Below, one piece after another: positions 35,587 through 45,150 of a stretch of DNA of 64,000 nt; positions within the stretch are counted from its first letter, which is position 1, and each line of letters starts with the position of its first letter. Location: contig NZ_QICI01000013.1 of assembly GCF_004119445.1 (NCBI RefSeq), forward strand, positions 62,001 to 126,000. The letters are read 5' to 3'. The notes below the pieces were generated by a model. The model searched no databases and was not told the DNA's origin. It saw nothing but the letters and a program-made list of their open reading frames with translations. Source of the stretch: Chryseobacterium sp. CH21 (GTDB lineage: Bacteria; Bacteroidota; Bacteroidia; Flavobacteriales; Weeksellaceae). The translations under genes were made by a program, and so were the position numbers.

Positions 35587-37039
35587 TTATTCTGTTAAGT
35601 TTTCAAAAAAGTCATAAATATCTATTTCTCCAGGGATATTCAATCTTTTTCTGATCCTGTATTTTTTCTGCTGAACAGATCTATGCTGTACAAAAGTATA
35701 GTCTGCAATTTCCTTAGATGAGAAGCGTAGTTTTAGCATAGCACAGAAAGTAAGTTCAGAATTTTCAAGATCAGGATTGATTTTCAAAAGCTCTTTTATA
35801 AAATCAGGATATAGTTCTTTAAATTTCAATAGAAAAGAGGAATCATTCCGTTTGGCAAGCTCGGTAATTTCTTCCAGCTGTTTTGTTTGAACACGGTTTT
35901 TCAAAGCATCAGTCTGCTCTTTCAATGTATTTTTCTTCTGCTTAAGACCACTGATCATCTTTCGGACATATACTCCTGAGATAGTAAGAACAGAGATAGA
36001 GAGGGCAATAAATAATGGAAGATCATTTTTATGCCAGTCGGATTCCTGCTTCACTTCCAACATAAAATCTTCGGTAGCTTTGTTCATTGCAGCAAAACGG
36101 GAGGCATCAGACCTTCCCTCTTCCTCCATGTATTTTTTTAAATAAGAATAGGCCTTTCCGCCCTCATTTTTTTTCTTATATAATTCTGCAAGAGCTTTGT
36201 AAACGTCTTTTATGTGTGAAGAATAGGTATGTCTGGTTTTAATATTAATTTCCAGAGCTTTTTTCAGAGCTTTTTCAGCCTGCTCACTATTATTCACCTT
36301 ATTATAGTAATATCCCATTGTATAATAAACCCAAAGAGATTCTACATCTGTTGTTTTTTGGTTCATCATTTTTTCATCTGCTTTGGCTATGTATATTCCA
36401 GCGGAATCTGGCTTATGAACAAATAAATAATACTGAGCAACCATACTGTTTGTATATGCTGAGTTTTCCAGCACATTGCCTTTTGTAAAACACTTTAAAG
36501 AGGTTCCCAACCATCCTTTCAAGGCATAATAAATCCCTTTGTTTACATAAAGTCTTGGAAGAAGTTTTTGAGTAAGTTTTGTCTTTTTTGCTTGTTTTAT
36601 ATAATAAAATGCTTTATTGTTACATTCTATAGCTTTATCATTAAGTTTAAGATGCGAATAATAGAAGCTGTAGTCATCATAGAAGGTTGCTTTGTGATAA
36701 ACATTCTCAGAGTTTTCCAGGTCTTTTTCTGCTTTATTGAAAAAAAACGGGCTTTTTCATAATTCCCTGCTGAGACATTCACTCCAGCCATATTCAAATA
36801 ACACAACCCTTTTCCTGCCCTATAATTCATTTTAACAGCTTTTTTCAAGTATGTTATATTGAGCCGGACAAAAGCTTCATATTCACCGGACAACTGAAGT
36901 TCCGAACTTTGACTCAATAAAGAAATATCAAAATTTTCTCTTTCTTTATCATGAGAATCATTACTGCATGCAACTATACACAAAAATAATCCCATGCAGA
37001 CTGTATAGGCTACTATTTTTTTATGTTCCTTGGATGCAT
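35587..37039 (-). pseudogene. Membrane TPR-HTH transcriptional regulator 2 (frame broken)
   Basis: Restored length about 484 residues, paralogue of the preceding gene. Its start MHPRNIKKIVAYTVC at 37039 becomes in frame with GLFLCIVACSNDS if the T7 run at 37016-37022 has eight bases. A second break at 36740-36747 (A8, nine needed) rejoins ARFFFNKAEKDLENSENVYHKA to the main frame at 36522. TPR repeats, a span near LPLFIALSISVLTISGVYV, a coiled coil, and the HTH LRFSSKEIADYTFVQHRSVQQKKYRIRKRLNIPG follow, ending FFENLTE. Tandem paralogues suggest recent duplication. Target genes unknown. Confidence 0.82.
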
Positions 37040-37486
37040 TTTTTTATTCTTAAAAATGATCAAACTAATTTTTCCCATCACACCACTTTTCCCAATATCT
37101 ACCTACGCATATTTCTCTGAAATACGCTGATAAAATCTACTATTATTATATTATTTTTCCCCAATAAGTGTTATAAATATACACAATTTATCATGTCTAT
37201 TATGAAATAGGCAATTAATTTTCCAAAAATGTAATATTTAAATCAAGTAACACGATTATTCCCTTCAACAGGCACTTTTTATTATTTCAGAATTTATATG
37301 TAGGTTTCTCTGATCAAAAAAATGCATCTTTTGTTTACAATAAGACTATGTGAAATCAAATTTGTTACAAATACATTGTACAGTTTAAGAAATTATTTAA
37401 AATTAGTATGGGCATACTAAAACCAATTCAAAATAATTTACATCTTTGCAGGTGAATACTGGTAAACATGAAAAAACCAATTAATA
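37040..37486. other. AT-rich intergenic region, no gene seen
   Basis: The 447 bp between the second TPR-HTH gene and the GNAT gene are very AT-rich. The only signal seen is ACATCTTTGC at about 37440-37449, close to a TAnnTTTG -7 box, for the GNAT gene. Confidence 0.4.
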
Positions 37487-37978
37487 ATGATAATGAATAT
37501 TAGTTATCGAAAACTCCTACCCGAAGAGAGTAAAATTTATAGAGCTATCCGACTGGAAAGTCTGGAAGAATTTCCAGAATCATTTGGAGCCAACTATCAG
37601 GAAGCCCTGAAAATTGAAAAATTCCGGATGGAAAATGATATTGAGCAACAAACAGCGGAAAGATTTGTTTTGGGAGCCTTTGCAGACAAGGAAATTATCG
37701 GCATTTGTACATTTATAAAAGATGAAAATAATACCGGAAATATTTATCAGATGTATGTAAAAAAGGAATTTCAGGGAAAAAATATTGGTATGGGACTGAT
37801 TAAAGCAATTATTGATGAAGCCTTTCAAAAATTTAATGATATTGAAATCCATTTAGAGGTTGCCCATGGCAATGATAAAGCTTATAAACTGTACGAAAAG
37901 GTAGGATTTCGGGAAGTAAAAAACAGCTCCGGCAAAGATCCTGGCAATGCTATTACGATGAAATATATTGTGGAATAA
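37487..37978 (+). CDS. GNAT family N-acetyltransferase
   Basis: A 163-residue acetyl-CoA-dependent acetyltransferase. YQMYVKKEFQGKNIGMGLIKAIIDEA (about 86-111) is motif A, with the Q-G-K-N-I-G-M-G pyrophosphate loop, and DKAYKLYEKVGFREV near the C-terminus is motif B. The N-terminus RLESLEEFPESFGANYQEA resembles small-molecule or protein-N-terminal acetylases. Translation may start at 37487 or at the second ATG, 37493. It stands alone with a terminator after it. Confidence 0.92.
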   Translation: MIMNISYRKLLPEESKIYRAIRLESLEEFPESFGANYQEALKIEKFRMENDIEQQTAERFVLGAFADKEIIGICTFIKDENNTGNIYQMYVKKEFQGKNIGMGLIKAIIDEAFQKFNDIEIHLEVAHGNDKAYKLYEKVGFREVKNSSGKDPGNAITMKYIVE

Positions 37979-37997
37979 AAAACTGATAAAACTTCAT

Positions 37998-38032
37998 AAA
38001 AAAAGCTTCAACTTGTGTTGAAGCTTTTTTTT
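37998..38032 (+). terminator. Terminator after the GNAT gene
   Basis: AAAAGCTTCAAC (38001-38012) and GTTGAAGCTTTT (38017-38028) are perfect complements with a 4-base loop, followed by T. It also forms on the minus strand directly after the 3' end of the tRNA-Lys gene, serving both. Confidence 0.9.
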
Positions 38033-38158
38033 GTGACCCGGCTGGGATTCGAACCCAGGACCCATACATTAAAAGTGTATTGCTCTACCAGCTGAGCTAC
38101 CGAGTCGGCCACTTACTTTTTCAAGTAAATCCCTTTGTTTAAGGGACTGCAAAGATAG
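38033..38158. repeat. 126-bp duplicated tRNA-Lys unit, copy 1
   Basis: This stretch, covering tRNA-Lys, its 5' leader and promoter -7 box, recurs at 38777-38902 with one mismatch (38122 C versus 38866 T). Flanks outside the 126 bp differ. Confidence 0.9.
38034..38106 (-). tRNA. tRNA-Lys (anticodon TTT), copy 1
   Basis: On the minus strand GACTCGG pairs with CCGGGTC to form the acceptor stem. GCTCAGCTGGTAGAGC is the D arm, CTTTTAA holds the TTT anticodon, and GGTTCGAATCC is the T arm; the discriminator base is A and CCA is not encoded. It has a leader of about 45 nt with two small hairpins and a -7 box TATCTTTG (complement of 38150-38157). Confidence 0.96.
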
Positions 38159-38420
38159 AAAGTTTTTCTTTATTTACAATACTTCCTCAACATTTTATAA
38201 ACTGAATCCGGCTAACTTTTACAAAATCAGAGACAAAAATTTCTCACTATGGAACAAGCTCAGTGATTTGAATTTCAAATATTGTAAAAATGAATAGCCA
38301 TCCCCACTCTTATTACTTAAAATAATCTCTTATAGGCAAAAAATTCTTTGGTTAAAATTTCCTGTATCAATTTTCAGAACTATAATTTGTTTTTTTCAAA
38401 TAAATTCACTATATTATAAC

Positions 38421-38649
38421 ATGAAAAAAAATGAACGTCAGGACAATATAACACATGCTGGCAAAATTAGCGAACGAGTAAAAGCATTGGAAGTCCTTGA
38501 AAAAGCAAAAAAAGTACAGGGAAAAATTACATTTCTCCGTCAGGGAGTTGGAAGAAACTTTAAACCGAAAAACGAAGAATAAAGATATTCTTGAATTTCA
38601 ATTGAATGAACGAGTAAAATCAAACTGGTCAGTTCATACAGATGTATAG
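38421..38649 (+). CDS. Small coiled-coil protein between the tRNA copies (probable frame break)
   Basis: The continuous frame gives 53 residues (38421-38582) ending FLRQGVGRNFKPKNEE. If the G3 run at 38543-38545 has two bases, the product reads on as RQELEETLNRKTKNKDILEF and finishes at 38649 with NWSVHTDV, 75 residues of strongly coiled-coil character (ERVKALEVLEKAKKVQGKI...). No family is recognised. The improved heptad pattern makes the longer form more credible. Confidence 0.4.
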
Positions 38650-38690
38650 TAATCGACCATTTTTGAAGCATTATAGCAAACACTATAAAC

Positions 38691-38727
38691 AAAAAACCTG
38701 CAAATCATTGATTTTGCAGGTTTTTTT
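38691..38727 (+). terminator. Terminator after the small coiled-coil ORF
   Basis: AAAAAACCTGCAAA (38691-38704) pairs with TTTGCAGGTTTTTT (38713-38726). It lies 41 bp past the restored stop at 38649 and also follows tRNA-Lys copy 2 on the other strand. Confidence 0.85.
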
Positions 38728-38776
38728 AATATTTTTCCAATGTGTTTGAAAATTTCATTTTCACATCTTTCAGATA

Positions 38777-38902
38777 GTGACCCGGCTGGGATTCGAACCC
38801 AGGACCCATACATTAAAAGTGTATTGCTCTACCAGCTGAGCTACCGAGTCGGCCACTTACTTTTTTAAGTAAATCCCTTTGTTTAAGGGACTGCAAAGAT
38901 AG
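38777..38902. repeat. 126-bp duplicated tRNA-Lys unit, copy 2
   Basis: Second copy of the unit at 38033-38158, offset 744 bp, one mismatch. Confidence 0.9.
38778..38850 (-). tRNA. tRNA-Lys (anticodon TTT), copy 2
   Basis: Identical over all 73 bases to the tRNA at 38034-38106, including the discriminator base. Its leader and -7 box (complement of 38894-38901) are also duplicated. Confidence 0.96.
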
Positions 38903-39106
38903 TAAAACCCTCCTTAAATCCAAATTTTTCCGGGCTTTTTTATGAGGAAATTTAAGCCAAAAAAGTCAAACACCTGTTTATAAATCAATTACATTTATTA
39001 TTTTTCCCATTATAAAATACAGAATCAATGGCTGCGTAATTAAAAATAAAGTTTTCACCAATTTTTATGATTGACGAAATTTTTTAAATCAATCTATTTT
39101 TCTGTT

Positions 39107-39745
39107 TTATAACCGACTTTCAGGCTTCACATTCTGATATTCAAAAATCTTGATAATTGTTTCCATTGTTTCCTGACCAAGCTGCTTCCCTACCAAATAG
39201 AGTGCGCCATCAATTCCGGCAGTAATGCCCGCAGTAGTGATCAATTTTTCCTGATCCACATATCGGACATTTCTGATTACATTGGCATTCGGGTTATGCA
39301 GTTCTAATGCATCCAACAACATGCTATGGGTTGTTATATCATGATGATCAAGGATTTCTGTTCCGGATAGCAGCATACTTCCTGTACATATTGTAAACAC
39401 AATTGTTCCTGCATCGTAATTGTCTTTAATCCATTTCAGAACTGTTTTCTGGAAATCTTTATCCTGAATATATTTCATAATGTGTTCGGGATTTGCTCCG
39501 GGAACAACGATCATATCCGGCTGAGGACAAGTGTCAATATCATAGGTAGGAGTAATTGCCATCGTATTGGCTTCCATATACACGGGATTTTTTGTTTTCC
39601 CGACTGTAAAACAATGATAACTTTCCGGATGGATGACATTCGCTTTTACAAAAACATCCAAAGGGCCATTTAAATCAAGGGCTTCTACCTGATCATAGAT
39701 TAAGAATGCGACATTCATTGTTTTTCTGTTTTTTACGTGTTTCAT
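39107..39745 (-). CDS. DJ-1/PfpI family protein (isonitrile hydratase-like)
   Basis: A 212-residue DJ-1/PfpI protein. LIYDQVEALDLNGPLDVF (about 15-32) and the nucleophile elbow TICTGSMLLSGTEILD (about 119-134) with a cysteine in C-T-G-S match the isonitrile hydratase/InhA-type subgroup. ATTH-like residues follow (HDITTHSML). It lies about 105 bp downstream of a GlxA-type regulator whose N-terminal domain belongs to the same superfamily. Substrate unknown; hydrolysis or glyoxal detoxification are possibilities. Confidence 0.9.
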   Translation of the reverse strand: MKHVKNRKTMNVAFLIYDQVEALDLNGPLDVFVKANVIHPESYHCFTVGKTKNPVYMEANTMAITPTYDIDTCPQPDMIVVPGANPEHIMKYIQDKDFQKTVLKWIKDNYDAGTIVFTICTGSMLLSGTEILDHHDITTHSMLLDALELHNPNANVIRNVRYVDQEKLITTAGITAGIDGALYLVGKQLGQETMETIIKIFEYQNVKPESRL

Positions 39746-39849
39746 AATTCTGTTATTTTTAAGACTATTATTTTTACATTAAGACATAGGCATTCCCTGC
39801 TGATGATTGACAATGATCAGTTTTATTTTAAATCAATAAGCAAAAGCAA

Positions 39850-40851
39850 CTATTCTGTGGTTTTGAATGCTTCCCGGTATTGTGCCGGAGAAATAGAAAT
39901 ATTTCTAAGGAATACTCTTCGAAGCGAAGCTGCATTGCTAAAACCGCATTTATCAGCAATCATATCAACGCTCATTTCGGTATACTCCAGCATATTTTTA
40001 GCCTGATCCAGCCTCATTTTTTCAAGAAATCTTCCAGGTGTCATACCAGATTCTTTTAAAAATACTCTGGAAAAATTACGAATACTCATATTGAGAGACT
40101 CTGCGATGTATTCTATCATTATTGTTTCCCCCAGTTTATCTTTCAACAGGTCACGAACATCTTTTGTAAGGGGAGACATCATTTCATATTCTGGCAGTGT
40201 TTCCCCAAATTGAGACTGCATTCCGGATCTTTTTAAATGCAGCACAAGATGGCGGGCAACTTCTGTGGCCAAAGATTTTCCAAAATCTTCTTCCAAAAGA
40301 GCTAAAGCAAGATCCATCCCCGAAGAAACACCTCCTGAAGTATAGATAGGTTTGTCACAAATAAAAAAAGGATTGACATTCACCTCCAGTTTTGGATAGG
40401 ATTTCTGCAATGTGTCTGCAAATTTCCAGTGGGTAGTCACCTGTTTGCCATCCAACAGACCTGCTTTAGCCAAAACAAACGCCCCTACACAGACCGATCC
40501 CATCCGTCTTACCTCTGGTTTTATATTTTGGAGATAATGATAAATATCCGGACTGATCTCATTTAATACACACAAAGTCGTCCCCGCTACCAATAAAGTA
40601 TCTATAGGAAAATCAATATCATAAATGGTATGACTGCAAGACAAAGGCATTCCTGAACTGGAGCAAATGATCTTTTCTGAAGTTCCGGATACCAGATAAA
40701 CATGATAGCCTGAATCTGGTTTACTACTGTTTAAAAACCGGTTGGCTGCTGTAAAAACATCAAGAGGTCCGGCAATATCAAGCAGCTGCACCTGTGGTAA
40801 TACCAAAAGCACTATATTTTTCACTCCGGCAGGTTGTCCTTCTTTCTTCAT
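39850..40851 (-). CDS. GlxA family transcriptional regulator (DJ-1 domain + AraC HTH)
   Basis: A 333-residue regulator. The N-terminal DJ-1/PfpI-like sensor (LLVLPQVQLLDIAGPLDVFTAANRFL) carries a cysteine in SVCVGAFVLAKAGLLDG. The C-terminal AraC domain contains IEYIAESLNMSIRNFSRVFLKESGMTPGRFLEKMRLDQAKNML and IADKCGFSNAASLRRVFLRNISISPAQYRE. The start at 40851 is chosen because a -7 box TACATTTG (complement of 40871-40878) lies between it and the alternative ATG at 40914. It probably controls the downstream DJ-1 gene. Confidence 0.92.
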   Translation of the reverse strand: MKKEGQPAGVKNIVLLVLPQVQLLDIAGPLDVFTAANRFLNSSKPDSGYHVYLVSGTSEKIICSSSGMPLSCSHTIYDIDFPIDTLLVAGTTLCVLNEISPDIYHYLQNIKPEVRRMGSVCVGAFVLAKAGLLDGKQVTTHWKFADTLQKSYPKLEVNVNPFFICDKPIYTSGGVSSGMDLALALLEEDFGKSLATEVARHLVLHLKRSGMQSQFGETLPEYEMMSPLTKDVRDLLKDKLGETIMIEYIAESLNMSIRNFSRVFLKESGMTPGRFLEKMRLDQAKNMLEYTEMSVDMIADKCGFSNAASLRRVFLRNISISPAQYREAFKTTE

Positions 40852-40949
40852 ATTTCGTTCTGTATGAGTACAAATGTAAAGAGAAAGTGTTTTGTCTGCA
40901 ATGACAAAAAACATACTGTTTCGGCCAAAGTAAGAGATTCAACCACAAC

Positions 40950-40979
40950 AAAAGAGACTGCCTTATAAGACAGTCTCAG
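40950..40979 (-). terminator. Terminator of the efflux operon
   Basis: GAGACTG (40954-40960) pairs with CAGTCTC (40971-40977); on the minus strand TTTTGTTG follows. It lies just past the MFS transporter stop at 41044. Confidence 0.75.
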
Positions 40980-41043
40980 CACTCTACTATAAAATTAGCT
41001 AACAAGCTATACTTTTTGATTGATTAAAAGATTAAATATCTCT

Positions 41044-42663
41044 TTATGCAGGTGATAATCTTCGGGATTTCAGATAAAGGGCTGTACGGTTCAGATAAGG
41101 AAAAATTAAAATCAATAACAATGAAGCTGCAAGAAGCCCAACCATCATTTCGTAATAATCCATGGCAAAACGGACATGATCCTGTACATTCATCTTTCCA
41201 ACCAATAACTTATTGGCTGCTTTTACTGCCTTACCTTCAGGCATTCCTCTGGCAATAAGTTTTGAGGTCTGCTGATGAAGAAAATTTTTAACTTCCGGGT
41301 CTACAGCACTTAAATGATCCTGAAAAGCATTATAATGACCGCTTTTTTCAAAGAGTTCAAAAAAATTGATCAGAGCGATACTGGCACAAAAACCAAGATA
41401 TCGTATTGCTAAAGCAGTTGCAGCAGCAGAAGGACCAATAACAGCAGGAACGGAAGAAATAATAAAGATAATTGTGGGAACCATAATCAATCCCACTCCC
41501 AGCCCCTGAAGGAATAATGGAAGGTAATAGTTAAACTCATCAGCCTGAACATCAAAAGAATAATACATTAATCCATGAAAGATCAGCAACATTAAAAAAC
41601 CACTCCCCCAGATATATCTTATATTTTTCTTTTGTAAAACCATACAGCAGGCAATGATAACTCCGGTAACTAACCCTGCGAGATTAAAAATATTGATATA
41701 AGCAATATGAAAAGGATCCAAATGCAGTTCTGCAGCAAAGTAAGTATTCACAATTCCTGATGCAAACCTGCAGATGTACATTATAAAAAGAACCAATAAA
41801 CCTACTTTAAAGTTCCGGTATCTGAAAATCCGAAGATCAATATAAGGTCTTTTAATAGCCTGCTGACGGAATATGGATATTCCCGCTAAAAAAATAATTC
41901 CGATTACACTTCCCAGAATCCGGTTGTCTTCAAGCCAATAATATTCCTGCCCAAAAATGGTAACATATCCTACAAGTACCAATATTGTACTGAACAGTCC
42001 GAAACTCTGCCAGTCGAGTTTATACAAATGAAACCTTGCATGGGTTCTATAATTGCTCATTGCAAGAGTCAGAAAAATAAGTCCCGGCAGATAGGAGAAT
42101 ATGGCCGTTTTATAAACGATATTAAAATTATAAGAGTCGATGAGAGCTGCTGTGATCAGATTATTAAACGGTAAAGCACAGAGCAGAATTCCGAAGAACA
42201 CAGAAAAACTGATCTCCCTTCCCCTTTCACTGCTCAACCGGATAAAAATAAGGGTAAGTGAAAGGTTTACATTCCCTGCAAACAACATTCCCTGTATAAA
42301 ACGCACCGGAAAGAGGATATAGACCTCACGGGTGAAATAGCAAATCAGACAAGCCAGAATCTGCAGTGTAGTAAACAGAAGAAAATATTCTTTAGCAGCC
42401 AAAAAACTGAAAAAACGTCTTTCCAAACAGTAAAACCCTACATATCCGGCATAAAACAATGCCACAGAAAACTGAATATCAGCCGGTTCACATCCATAAT
42501 ATCCCGCTGCGGCATTCACATTCGCCAAGGGAAGGAAAAAGATGATGATTCCCGGAAGTGTCATGGAAAAAAGAATGATCTTCACCAGCCATTCCGGTGC
42601 CCATTTTTTGAAATAGGGCATTTGTCTTTTAACCATTGGAATGTTTTTTATCGGCATATACAT
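41044..42663 (-). CDS. MFS transporter, DHA2/EmrB-like drug exporter
   Basis: A 539-residue inner-membrane transporter with about 14 spans, fitting the DHA2 family. LFYAGYVGFYCLERRFF (span 2) and VRFIQGMLFAGNVNLSLTLIF (span 4-5 region) are in the expected places. A large loop near residues 440-490 (LSAVDPEVKNFLHQQTSKLIARGMPEG) resembles that of EmrB-like exporters. It overlaps the HlyD gene by 35 bp, so the two are translationally coupled, and it is the last gene of a TolC-HlyD-MFS operon. Together they would pump substrates straight through both membranes; the substrate is unknown. Confidence 0.9.
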   Translation of the reverse strand: MYMPIKNIPMVKRQMPYFKKWAPEWLVKIILFSMTLPGIIIFFLPLANVNAAAGYYGCEPADIQFSVALFYAGYVGFYCLERRFFSFLAAKEYFLLFTTLQILACLICYFTREVYILFPVRFIQGMLFAGNVNLSLTLIFIRLSSERGREISFSVFFGILLCALPFNNLITAALIDSYNFNIVYKTAIFSYLPGLIFLTLAMSNYRTHARFHLYKLDWQSFGLFSTILVLVGYVTIFGQEYYWLEDNRILGSVIGIIFLAGISIFRQQAIKRPYIDLRIFRYRNFKVGLLVLFIMYICRFASGIVNTYFAAELHLDPFHIAYINIFNLAGLVTGVIIACCMVLQKKNIRYIWGSGFLMLLIFHGLMYYSFDVQADEFNYYLPLFLQGLGVGLIMVPTIIFIISSVPAVIGPSAAATALAIRYLGFCASIALINFFELFEKSGHYNAFQDHLSAVDPEVKNFLHQQTSKLIARGMPEGKAVKAANKLLVGKMNVQDHVRFAMDYYEMMVGLLAASLLLILIFPYLNRTALYLKSRRLSPA

Positions 42664-43692
42664 TCACATTCATTCCTACTTTCAGCATATCAATATCTTT
42701 TCTTATCCCGTCTACTTTAATTCTTACAGGAATACGCTGTACAATTTTCACGTAATTTCCAGTAGAATTATCAGGAGGTAATAGTGAAAAACTTGATCCT
42801 GTAGCTGGAGAAAGCGAAATAATAGTTCCCTGAAACTCTCTGTCCGGATACGAATCGGCAACAATTTTTACATGATCACCGATGTGCATATCTTTAATCT
42901 GAGTTTCTTTATAATTGGCTACCACCCATTTATCCGTTTCGTTATTGACAATAAACGCCAGTGTTTCTCCAGCATCAATCATCTGACCTACCTCAACGGT
43001 TCTTCTTCCCATTCTTCCGTCATAAGCAGCTGTGACAGCGGTATAACTTACATCCAGTTTGTGGCGGTCCAGCAATGCTTCCAGTCTTGCAATTTCGGCT
43101 AAGACCACTGTTTTTTCAGCTCGTATATCATTAATCTTAGATACTGAAGCTGCATACTTATCCTGTGAAGATTTATAATCGCTTTCATTTACATCCAGGG
43201 TTGCTTTTACATCTTCAAGACGCTGTTTTGTAGCAGATTCTTCATCATATAACTTTTTATATCTGTTATAATCCAGCTGTTGTTTCCAGACTTTTGCTTT
43301 ACTGGCATCCACCTGAGCCATTGCTGCTGCAGCTTCTTTTTCTGTAGTTCCTGTAGTACTTTCCAATACTCTCAGCTGAGCACGGGCTTTCTGAATGGCT
43401 GCCTGAGTCTGTTTTTCCTGAAGAATATATTCCCGGTTATCTATGATTAAAAGAGTATCTCCTTTTTTAACTTCCTGATTTTCTTCAAATTTCACTTCTA
43501 CAATAAATCCTCCGGCTCTCGAAATAATCGGATTGACATATTCCTGAACCTGTGCATCATTGGTCTGCTCGTAAGCATAGTAATTTTTAAGGGTAAAACC
43601 GCCCCAAACTGCAAGTGCAGCAACGATTACCACTGAAATCCATCCTGTAATCTTTGTAATGAGTCTATCGGTGGGAGTATATTTTTTTTCAT
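42629..43692 (-). CDS. HlyD/EmrA family membrane fusion protein (frame break at start)
   Basis: Periplasmic adaptor of about 354 residues. The continuous frame starts only at 43633, inside the membrane anchor. One extra base in the T8 run at 43682-43689 adds MKKKYTPTDRLITKITGWIS from ATG 43692, the normal cytoplasmic start before the span VVIVAALAVWGGF. Then come the lipoyl-like half motif (GGFIVEVKFEENQEVKKGDTLLIID, about 60-85), a long coiled-coil hairpin (about 95-215), and the second half (VEVGQMIDAGETLAFIVNN). It bridges the MFS pump and TolC. The gene begins 5 bp after the TolC stop. Confidence 0.9.
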
Positions 43693-43696
43693 TATA

Positions 43697-45019
43697 TTAT
43701 AAAATGCCTGTAATGTTTTGTAATAAATAGTAATTATTTTGAGCCATAATCTTGGCCGCTTCCAGCTCAAATTTGGTCTGAAGCAACTGTATATCTGCAT
43801 CCAGCAATTCCGTAATAAGAGAAGTTTGGCTGAAATAGGTATTCTTAATGATACGGGCATTTTCTTTAGCCTGAATCACATTGGCTTCTGCTACTTTTAT
43901 CTGTTCAAGGGCTTCCTGGTATCGCAAATACGCTTCTTTTACCTGCTGTCTTACTTGATCTTCCGTATTTTTGTGAGCCTCTTCTTCTTTTTCAAATTCC
44001 AGTTGAGCCGCTTTTACTTTATGGGTGTTATGATAAAGGGAAGAAATGGAAAATGAAGCTTTAATTCCTACGATTCCCAATGAATACCAATACGGATTAT
44101 AGGGATACAGGAAAATCTGTGGATTCGCATAATAAAATTCACCATACATTCCTATTTTAGGTCTTACATTGGCTTTTACCTGTTTCACTCTGAGTTTACT
44201 CAATTCTGTTTCCTGTTCAGAAACATGATAGTTGAAAGAATGATCCAGTGCCAGTTTCAGATATTCATTATAAGTTATATTTTCATTCCACTGATTAATG
44301 GGTGCCTCTGGCATTACCATCTGATCATCAGGTATTCCGAGAATAATATTAAGTTTTTGGGTAGCGATCAGAATATCATTTTCTATGGTAATCAGGGTCA
44401 TTTTCCGTTTTGAAAGTTCCAGGTCAATTCTTAAAACATCACTTTTTAATACCACTCCGTTTTTATAAAGTGCCTGTATTTCTTTAAGCTGCGTTTTTTG
44501 ATCCTCTATATCCTGTTTTATAAGGTTTCTGAAAATTAAAGTTTTCTGAAGTTCAAGATAAAGAGCTGCTGTTTTGTAATGAATATCAGAAACCGACTGC
44601 TCTTTCTGAATATCCTTAATCTTTTGAAGCGTTTGATTTTCTTTAATCTTAAGATTCAGCTTATTTCCGTTATAAATGTTCAGGTAAAAATCTGCTCCTG
44701 CCCGGTAAAGCGTATGGATCACTTCATGCTGTGTGGGTTTGGAAAAAATTCCGTTTTCATAGATAGGAATGTTTGATGCTTTTTCTACCGAACCTTTAAC
44801 ATCAATCTCAGGTAGGCGCTCTCTTTTGGCATCTTTTACTTCGGCTTCAGCAATGTTTACGTTGATGGAGTTGATTCTGATATGGCGGCTGTTTTCTTCC
44901 GCTTTCTGCCATGCGTCTTTTAGGGAGAGACGTATGGTATCCTTTGCTGGACTGCCGGTTTGAGCTGATATACTGTGGAAAATTCCAAGCATCAGCAATC
45001 CGGCGACATAAGTTTTCAT
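43697..45019 (-). CDS. TolC family outer-membrane efflux protein
   Basis: A 440-residue outer-membrane channel protein from ATG 45019, which gives the signal MKTYVAGLLMLGIFHSISAQ. Two internally repeated helical hairpins of the OEP type are visible: LSLKDAWQKAEENSRHIRINSINVNIAEAEVKDAKRERLPEIDV near the start, and YLKLALDHSFNYHVSEQETELSKLRVKQVKANVRPKIGMYGEFYY in the middle. It is the first gene of the TolC-HlyD-MFS operon. The -7 box TAAATTTG (complement of 45044-45051) precedes it. Confidence 0.92.
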   Translation of the reverse strand: MKTYVAGLLMLGIFHSISAQTGSPAKDTIRLSLKDAWQKAEENSRHIRINSINVNIAEAEVKDAKRERLPEIDVKGSVEKASNIPIYENGIFSKPTQHEVIHTLYRAGADFYLNIYNGNKLNLKIKENQTLQKIKDIQKEQSVSDIHYKTAALYLELQKTLIFRNLIKQDIEDQKTQLKEIQALYKNGVVLKSDVLRIDLELSKRKMTLITIENDILIATQKLNIILGIPDDQMVMPEAPINQWNENITYNEYLKLALDHSFNYHVSEQETELSKLRVKQVKANVRPKIGMYGEFYYANPQIFLYPYNPYWYSLGIVGIKASFSISSLYHNTHKVKAAQLEFEKEEEAHKNTEDQVRQQVKEAYLRYQEALEQIKVAEANVIQAKENARIIKNTYFSQTSLITELLDADIQLLQTKFELEAAKIMAQNNYYLLQNITGIL

Positions 45020-45043
45020 TTGAATTTTTGAATTATTGCACTG

Positions 45044-45051
45044 CAAATTTA
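45044..45051 (-). promoter_or_regulatory. Promoter -7 box of the efflux operon
   Basis: TAAATTTG on the minus strand, matching TAnnTTTG, 25 bp before the TolC start. The divergent AraC gene has its own -7 box 65 bp away, so the regulator can cover both. Confidence 0.55.
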
Positions 45052-45115
45052 TTGGCAATCCGGAAATTTTATTTATCTAAAATAGTCAACTTTTACATGA
45101 TTCCGGCCAAATGAT

Positions 45116-45123
45116 TATATTTG
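45116..45123 (+). promoter_or_regulatory. Promoter -7 box of the efflux-linked AraC gene
   Basis: TATATTTG fits TAnnTTTG and lies 27 bp before ATG 45151, supporting that start over the TTG at 45121. Confidence 0.5.
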
Positions 45124-45150
45124 CATTTTCATTGGTATTTCAAAATTTTT

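Noticed and set aside
38033-38902. tRNA duplication as phage or integrative-element att sites
   Set aside because: The repeat covers the full tRNA plus promoter, the segment is only 744 bp, and no integrase or phage gene is present.
40852-40914. N-terminal extension of the GlxA regulator to ATG 40914
   Set aside because: A -7 box at 40871-40878 lies inside it, and the extra residues do not resemble the DJ-1 domain start.
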